Positions 6,597 to 10,892 of a stretch of 10,892 nt of DNA are shown here, one piece after another. The position numbers and the translations under genes were made by a program. How positions within the stretch are numbered: the stretch's first letter is position 1; every line of letters starts with the position of its first letter. The DNA is taken from the NCBI GenBank assembly GCA_002306745.1, contig DBSW01000052.1, positions 1 to 10,892 of the forward strand. Reading direction: 5' to 3'. The stretch is from Dehalococcoidia bacterium UBA1332. Its GTDB lineage: Bacteria; Chloroflexota; Dehalococcoidia; Lucifugimonadales; Lucifugimonadaceae. The notes under the pieces were generated by a model. The model had not been told where the DNA came from. It did not search any database and saw only the letters and a program-made list of their open reading frames with translations.

Positions 6597-7565
6597 CTAA
6601 GTTGCCGACAATTCGCCCACTAAAATCTCAACAGCGAGCCGATCACTCATTTTGCCTCGCTTGACCATAAGATCTGTTGCAAGTAGCCGCCGCATAATGT
6701 TCGCAAGTTGATCGCCTCCAAAACTATGAGACTGGCGAATAGTTTTTTCGAGTGCATAGCGATTAGTAAGGCCAATCCTATTACCAATTTCTTCCTGGTC
6801 TATGCCCTGTTGTCCAAGTTCTATCGCAAGAATTAGAAGCCTGACCTGACGCGCCAACATAGTAATAATGTTCTGAACGCTAATCCCATCTGATAACAAA
6901 GAGTAAAGTTGTTTCATCGCAACTGCAGGTCTACGTTCAAGAATAGCGTCGATAGTACTAAAGATGTTTACCTGCCTAGATTCCTGAACCATCATTTCAA
7001 CATCGGAGCGCGTTACTTCGCGATCTGGTGTGTAAAGAGCAAGTTTTTGTATCTCCTGGTCCAATAGCCGTATATCCGAACCGGCAAGCCATGCAATACG
7101 AGCCACAGCATCACGACTGACCTGTGCTCCGTAATAAGCGAAACGATCCCTAACCCATGTCTCAAGTTCTGAGCCACGTAAAATTCTGTGATGTTGAATT
7201 CGCGCACTTGGACCCACTGACTTTATCGCCAAACCATTATCCTTAAGGCTGACATCCTCAACAAAAACCAGTTCCGTTGTCGCAGGGATCTGCGTAAGTC
7301 TTTCAGCAAGCTCACGCCAATCATCTCCTAGAGACTTATCACGCCTCTGCATACGAGCAAGAATCCCGTAAACAATGACAACCCGCCGATCCGCCATAAA
7401 AGGAACAACTTGGGCAGCGCCAATCACATCATTAAGACCAAATTTAGCTCCTTCGAAAACCGTGGTGTTAGGGTCACGAACTTCTTCGGACCCTGCAGAT
7501 TCACGAATTCTCGATAGAGATAATGATCTAGCATATTCATTTTCTCCATGTAGGACAATTATCAT
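6597..7565 (-). CDS. holA: DNA polymerase III subunit delta
   Basis: Delta subunit of the clamp-loader complex, the part that binds and opens the beta sliding clamp. The N-terminus MIIVLHGENEYAR is the characteristic delta start (strand followed by G-E/D-x-x-Y/F). Further along are VVPFMADRRVVIV (the FxxRRxVxV-type strand), VRDRFAYYGAQVSRDAV, LLDQEIQKLALYTPD, the VNIFSTIDAILERR stretch starting the third domain, and a C-terminal helical region with ILAIELGQQG and LATDLMVKRGKM. The 322-residue length is standard, and as expected for delta no functional Walker motifs are present. It is divergent from the DUF1232 gene with only a 71-base gap. The TPR lipoprotein gene follows on the same strand. 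GGAT about 12 bases before the ATG is only a weak ribosome-binding match. Confidence 0.93.
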   Translation of the reverse strand: MIIVLHGENEYARSLSLSRIRESAGSEEVRDPNTTVFEGAKFGLNDVIGAAQVVPFMADRRVVIVYGILARMQRRDKSLGDDWRELAERLTQIPATTELVFVEDVSLKDNGLAIKSVGPSARIQHHRILRGSELETWVRDRFAYYGAQVSRDAVARIAWLAGSDIRLLDQEIQKLALYTPDREVTRSDVEMMVQESRQVNIFSTIDAILERRPAVAMKQLYSLLSDGISVQNIITMLARQVRLLILAIELGQQGIDQEEIGNRIGLTNRYALEKTIRQSHSFGGDQLANIMRRLLATDLMVKRGKMSDRLAVEILVGELSAT

Positions 7566-7623
7566 TGTCTACTGATCCAGTTCAAGCGATAATTTGGTCG
7601 ATTCGACGCCAGTGAAATGTCGA

Positions 7624-7629
7624 TACAAT
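7624..7629 (+). promoter_or_regulatory. Possible -10 element for a leaderless DUF1232 transcript
   Basis: TACAAT (5 of 6 to TATAAT) ends seven bases before the ATG at 7637. If used, transcription would begin at or next to the start codon, giving a leaderless mRNA, which fits the absence of a Shine-Dalgarno. No convincing -35 is seen at the right distance. Confidence 0.3.
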
Positions 7630-7636
7630 TTCTAAC

Positions 7637-8047
7637 ATGTTCAGACTCTTAACGATACAGGCTTTGCTATTTCCATTCCTAAAGTTGGTATGGAGACTTT
7701 TCATTGACAAACGCGTTCCAATCTACACGAAAATAGTCCCACTAATAGCGATCATCTACTTAATCACGCCGTATGACATGATCCCCGATCGCATACCCAT
7801 ATTGGGTCAATTAGACGACCTGATAGCTACCATCATATTGTTTACTCTATTTATCGCTGCATCACCTAAAGCGGTTCTTGCAGATCAAACGTTAGGAAGA
7901 AAAATGCGCCAGATGCAAGAGCAAATGCATTCACGTACTGAACAAGGTTCAGGGACGGCATCGAATACTACGCATACAGTCAAAGCAAAATACAAATACG
8001 TCGATGAAACCAGTGAAGAAAATAGGTCTGCTGACGCGGAAAAGTAA
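7637..8047 (+). CDS. DUF1232 (YkvA-like) small membrane protein
   Basis: Family of unknown function, thought to be membrane-associated. The core motif is clear: VPIYTKIVPLIAIIYLI, then TPYDMIPDRIP (44-54) and GQLDDL (57-62), matching the conserved sP-x-D-x-I-P-D-x-x-P-x-x-G-x-x-D-D pattern. Hydrophobic stretches at about 31-45 and 61-75 flank the motif, and an additional hydrophobic N-terminal helix (about 6-22) is present. From residue 85 the protein becomes charged and polar, probably a cytosolic disordered tail of about 50 residues longer than in many relatives. The gene is divergent from holA and is followed after 107 bases by ychF on the same strand. No Shine-Dalgarno sequence precedes the ATG. 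Role unknown. Confidence 0.85.
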   Translation: MFRLLTIQALLFPFLKLVWRLFIDKRVPIYTKIVPLIAIIYLITPYDMIPDRIPILGQLDDLIATIILFTLFIAASPKAVLADQTLGRKMRQMQEQMHSRTEQGSGTASNTTHTVKAKYKYVDETSEENRSADAEK

Positions 8048-8154
8048 TCAAATTTACGCACTTAGACGAGCTAAGATTATCTATCAGCTATATTAAAGCT
8101 CCTCTTCGTACCGAAAAAATTAAACTCAATCAAAAATTTGGCGCACAACGACAG

Positions 8155-9240
8155 ATGAAAATCGGAATTATCGGTCTCCCATCGAGCGGGAAAACAACCA
8201 TTTTTAATTCTTTAACCCACGGCAATGCCGAAGTTGGTGGATTTGGTACTCCCCAATCTGCAAATATTGGTGTAGCGCACGTCCCCGATGAACGCGTCGA
8301 CATACTAGTGGATTTGTTTAATTCCAAAAAAAAAGTTTATGCCGAAGTAACGTATGTTGATTTACCCGGAAATAGCTCAGGCGATATGTTCGGTGGTGAT
8401 GCTTTAGCACAATTGCAGCAAGTAGATGCAATACTCCACGTAGTACGAGCTTTTGAAGACGGTTCGGTTCCGCATCTCGAAGGTTCCGTCGACTATAAAC
8501 GTGACATTGAGAAAGTTGCATTCGATGCTCTTTTTGCCGACATATCACTACTCGAACGTCGCATAGAAAGACTTACCTTAGGGCTAAAAACATTGAAATC
8601 CTCCGAGCGAGATGCAGCTTTTAAAAACATTGAAACATTGAAGCAACTTCAGGAAGATTTAGAAAATGGAATTCCCTTCCGTGACAGAGATCTCGATGCC
8701 GCGCAGCAAAACGCTATTTCAGATACATTCACGATAAGTAGTTTGCCTCTATTAGTAGCGTTAAACATTGGCGAAGATGAGATTCCACGCACGCCAGATA
8801 TTGAAAACGAAATGTCTAGTTTGCTTGAAGGGCGACTAACTGGTGGCACGGCAATATGCGGTAGTTTAGAAGCTGAATTAGCAGGTATGTCAGAAGCCGA
8901 AGAAACTGAAATGAGAGAAGGATTAAATGTAGGAGAGTCAGGATTATCGCGTATGATCAAATTATCCTATGAAGTCCTCGGACTTGCCTCATTCCTCACT
9001 GTTGGTGAGGATGAAACTAGAGCTTGGACTATTCCAAATGGTGCTTTAGCACCCAAGGCAGCGGGCGTTATCCACTCAGATCTGGAACGAGGGTTTATAC
9101 GGGCCGAGACAGTTTCATACCAAGATTTCATTGACGCTGGATCTATTGCTGAAGCCCGAAACCGCGGTCAATATCGCCAAGAAGGTAGGGACTACGTTGT
9201 TGAGGATGGAGATATTATAAATTTTTTATTCTCAGTTTAG
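8155..9240 (+). CDS. ychF: YchF/OLA1-type P-loop ATPase with C-terminal TGS domain
   Basis: Obg-family nucleotide hydrolase that in other bacteria binds ribosomes, prefers ATP and affects stress responses. G1 is GLPSSGKTT (7-15). G3 is DLPG (69-72). The G4 position is N204-I-G-E207, the N-x-x-E that distinguishes YchF from GTP-specific N-K-x-D proteins. The G5-like segment is CGSLEAEL, ending at L242. A helical, coiled-coil-prone insert lies about 115-175. From about residue 277 the TGS domain is highly typical, with RAWTI, AAGVIHSDLERGFIRAE and DYVVEDGDIINF. Total length 361 is normal. The loop after DLPG is shorter than in E. coli YchF, lacking the G-A-S-x-G-x-G-L-G block, so it belongs to a divergent branch. 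An A9 tract at 8326-8334 encodes K58-K60. The start is set by the P-loop, and no Shine-Dalgarno is seen. The next gene follows after 44 bases. Confidence 0.93.
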   Translation: MKIGIIGLPSSGKTTIFNSLTHGNAEVGGFGTPQSANIGVAHVPDERVDILVDLFNSKKKVYAEVTYVDLPGNSSGDMFGGDALAQLQQVDAILHVVRAFEDGSVPHLEGSVDYKRDIEKVAFDALFADISLLERRIERLTLGLKTLKSSERDAAFKNIETLKQLQEDLENGIPFRDRDLDAAQQNAISDTFTISSLPLLVALNIGEDEIPRTPDIENEMSSLLEGRLTGGTAICGSLEAELAGMSEAEETEMREGLNVGESGLSRMIKLSYEVLGLASFLTVGEDETRAWTIPNGALAPKAAGVIHSDLERGFIRAETVSYQDFIDAGSIAEARNRGQYRQEGRDYVVEDGDIINFLFSV

Positions 9241-9274
9241 CTTCAATTATGTTGAGACCTAGATGATCAGAAAT

Positions 9275-9279
9275 AAGGA
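9275..9279 (+). promoter_or_regulatory. Shine-Dalgarno sequence AAGGA
   Basis: AAGGA lies five bases before the ATG at 9285 and is the only clear anti-16S match ahead of a start in this window. It fixes the start of the 240-residue protein. Its rarity here suggests that this gene is translated by re-initiation or internal entry on a ychF-led mRNA. Confidence 0.7.
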
Positions 9280-9284
9280 ACAAA

Positions 9285-10007
9285 ATGTCAGCAGAAGAAC
9301 TCGGAGACCTCGGAAAAACTCTATCAGATGAGGTTATGACCAACCGCAAGGTATACATGGTCACGCTCGTACAACCGGCGCCTGGAGCGCCAGAAGGTTT
9401 TGATGAGAAATATAACGCGTATTGGGAATCTGTAGATCAGCAGGTATCCCAGCTCGAATCTAGAGCTGGAATCGTAAAGCGAGTCTTTGCAGAGGGGGTT
9501 ATTGGTCGTGGTGACGACGCGAAACTAATGATACAACAGGCGAATCCTGGCGCACATCGATTAGTTAATCTCCGGTTGTCCGCAGGTGCGGTATTTGAAG
9601 AATTTGAAGACACCGACATTTTCGGACAAGTGATTGATTGGGGGAGATGCCTACAGAGCGGCCTCATCAACCAAACGGTAGCTAATGAGATACAAAAGCA
9701 ATATACGGAGGCAGCTAATAAACGCGGTGCTCATCTACTAAAGCGACTAAATGAAGGCATTCAGGAATCTGAAGCTGCACTAATTTTGACAGGAGATCAA
9801 AATTTGCCTCTACCGGATGGCATAGAAAAATTTATCGTCTCCCCACCGGAACTTGATGAACTGAACAGATGGGTCCAACAAGCAAATGAAACAATCAGAC
9901 AGCAAATGATGGAAGAACAGGCTAGAGCTTCTAGTGGAGCATCAGATACATCCCCAGATGAAATCCAAGGTAAAACCACCGACTCGGGTCTATGGACTCC
10001 AGGGTGA
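9285..10007 (+). CDS. Unrecognised soluble protein between ychF and hemW, 240 residues
   Basis: I cannot assign a function with confidence. There is no signal peptide or membrane segment. Residues 20-32 (KVYMVTLVQPAPG) look like a first beta strand, 39-60 an amphipathic helix, and 115-165 mostly helical. SEAALILTG (162-170) plus IEKFIVSPPELDEL (180-193) gives two strands followed by a helix. The C-terminus from about 205 is hydrophilic and disordered (Q, E, A, S, T), then ends abruptly in GLWTPG (235-240). The strand-helix pattern near 145-200 reminds me of L7Ae/eRF1 domain 3-like bacterial proteins seen beside translation genes in Chloroflexota, but this is memory-based and untested. It is 44 bases after ychF and 54 before hemW, so it is likely co-transcribed with both. 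It has the only good Shine-Dalgarno (AAGGA) in the window. Confidence 0.85.
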   Translation: MSAEELGDLGKTLSDEVMTNRKVYMVTLVQPAPGAPEGFDEKYNAYWESVDQQVSQLESRAGIVKRVFAEGVIGRGDDAKLMIQQANPGAHRLVNLRLSAGAVFEEFEDTDIFGQVIDWGRCLQSGLINQTVANEIQKQYTEAANKRGAHLLKRLNEGIQESEAALILTGDQNLPLPDGIEKFIVSPPELDELNRWVQQANETIRQQMMEEQARASSGASDTSPDEIQGKTTDSGLWTPG

Positions 10008-10061
10008 TCATTCGCTGCTATTCTCTGAACGGATTAAATACGTATAACGAGAATAACGCTG

Positions 10062-10892
10062 ATGTCTGATCTAGCGAAAATATCACATAATCCACCATCT
10101 TACGATTGCGGCATTGGGCTTTACGTTCATGTGCCTTTTTGTCAAACCAAGTGTACTTATTGCGATTTCAATACCTACGCAGGAATCGAAGATCAGATCT
10201 CAGGTTACGTAACAACACTAAGGAACGAAATTACTGGATGGGGTAAAGTTCTTTCTACCCCCCCCATCCGCACTATATTTCTCGGAGGCGGCACACCCTC
10301 TTTTCTGCCAGCTGAAGAACTAGATGCGATCCATAGCTCGATTCGTTCTGTTTTTTCGATCAACAATAACGCAGAAATAACGTTGGAATGCAATCCTGGC
10401 GATATCACAGTGGAAAATGCTGAAAAATGGTTGTCTACGGGAGTAAACCGAATATCTATGGGAGTACAAAGCTTTAACGATAAACTCCTAGGATTACTCG
10501 GACGTCGACACACTGCTTTGGAGGCAAAACAAGCCTTTTACAAAGTCCGGGCAGCAGGATTTACTAACCAGTCAATCGACTTAATATACGGCCTGCCTTA
10601 TCAGACTTTTCAACAGTGGTCAGATACCCTCAAAGAAGCTATCACTCTAGACCCAGAGCACATATCTATTTATTCTCTTCAAATTGAACAAGGCACTCCG
10701 TTAGCTGTAGATGTAGAGTCTGGTAAATATCCCATACCTGACGACGATCTGGCAGCAGACATGTATGAAGAGGCACAACAATCTTTAAACGTAAGCGGTT
10801 ACGTTCAATATGAGATTTCCAACTGGGCAAAACCAGGGATGGAATCAAAACACAACCTAATATACTGGCGAAATGAACCATATCTCGGTGTT
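10062..10892 (+). CDS. hemW: HemW-type radical SAM heme chaperone, 3' end outside the window
   Basis: Radical SAM protein related to coproporphyrinogen dehydrogenase HemN. HemW proteins bind heme and deliver it to respiratory enzymes and lack HemN activity. The cluster motif is C27-x3-C31-x2-C34 within HVPFCQTKCTYCDFN; the residue two after C34 is Phe, where HemN has a fourth Cys, which supports HemW. GGGTP is at 75-79, ECNPGD and VNRISMGVQSF follow, then DLIYGLPYQT. The HNxxYW motif characteristic of HemW is H264-W269, close to the window end. The visible 277 codons are about 70 percent of a typical 380-400-residue protein. ATG 10062 is chosen because the first strand follows at residue 18; only a weak GAG precedes it. 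A C8 run at 10258-10265 encodes part of T66-P67-P68. Confidence 0.93.
   Translation, partial: MSDLAKISHNPPSYDCGIGLYVHVPFCQTKCTYCDFNTYAGIEDQISGYVTTLRNEITGWGKVLSTPPIRTIFLGGGTPSFLPAEELDAIHSSIRSVFSINNNAEITLECNPGDITVENAEKWLSTGVNRISMGVQSFNDKLLGLLGRRHTALEAKQAFYKVRAAGFTNQSIDLIYGLPYQTFQQWSDTLKEAITLDPEHISIYSLQIEQGTPLAVDVESGKYPIPDDDLAADMYEEAQQSLNVSGYVQYEISNWAKPGMESKHNLIYWRNEPYLGV

Noticed and set aside
8050..8146. Imperfect direct repeat AAATTT-(A/GG)-CGCAC at both ends of the gap before ychF
   Set aside because: Twelve bases with mismatches in AT-rich DNA; no mobile element or attachment site features between the copies.

Overview
The window reads as chromosomal DNA of a free-living bacterium. It is somewhat AT-rich, densely coded, and has no phage, transposon, CRISPR or RNA gene that I can see. 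The mix of an enolase-superfamily sugar-acid enzyme, a phosphotriesterase-family hydrolase, a lone beta-propeller protein and scarce Shine-Dalgarno sequences, set beside single-copy housekeeping genes, resembles planktonic Chloroflexota (SAR202-like). That placement is an inference from gene content and was not tested by phylogeny.

Left part (1-5439): the window opens inside a small cupin gene (+). It converges with uppP (-), the undecaprenyl-diphosphate phosphatase of the cell-wall lipid cycle. Divergent from uppP is a row of four + strand genes spaced about 100 bases apart: an enolase-superfamily acid-sugar dehydratase candidate, a compact cytosolic beta-propeller protein, an extended short-chain dehydrogenase/epimerase, and a phosphotriesterase-family metal hydrolase. 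Together they suggest a route for a sugar or uronic acid: oxidation to a lactone (dehydrogenase), lactone opening (phosphotriesterase-like hydrolase and/or propeller), then dehydration of the aldonate or aldarate (enolase-superfamily enzyme). The substrate is unknown.

Middle (5528-7565, - strand): holA, the DNA polymerase III delta subunit, is followed by a probable TPR lipoprotein gene. An imperfect hairpin starts right after the holA stop codon.

Right part (7637-10892, + strand): a DUF1232 (YkvA-like) membrane protein is divergent from holA. It is followed by the YchF-type ATPase, an unrecognised 240-residue protein with a disordered tail ending in GLWTPG, and the first 277 codons of hemW (radical-SAM heme chaperone), cut by the window end. 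The unrecognised protein is the only gene here with a clear Shine-Dalgarno sequence. No intergenic stretch exceeds 150 bases.

The observations most worth following are the four-gene sugar-acid cassette with its unusual propeller protein, the unrecognised gene between ychF and hemW, and the long homopolymer tracts (A9, C8) near the 5' ends of ychF and hemW.
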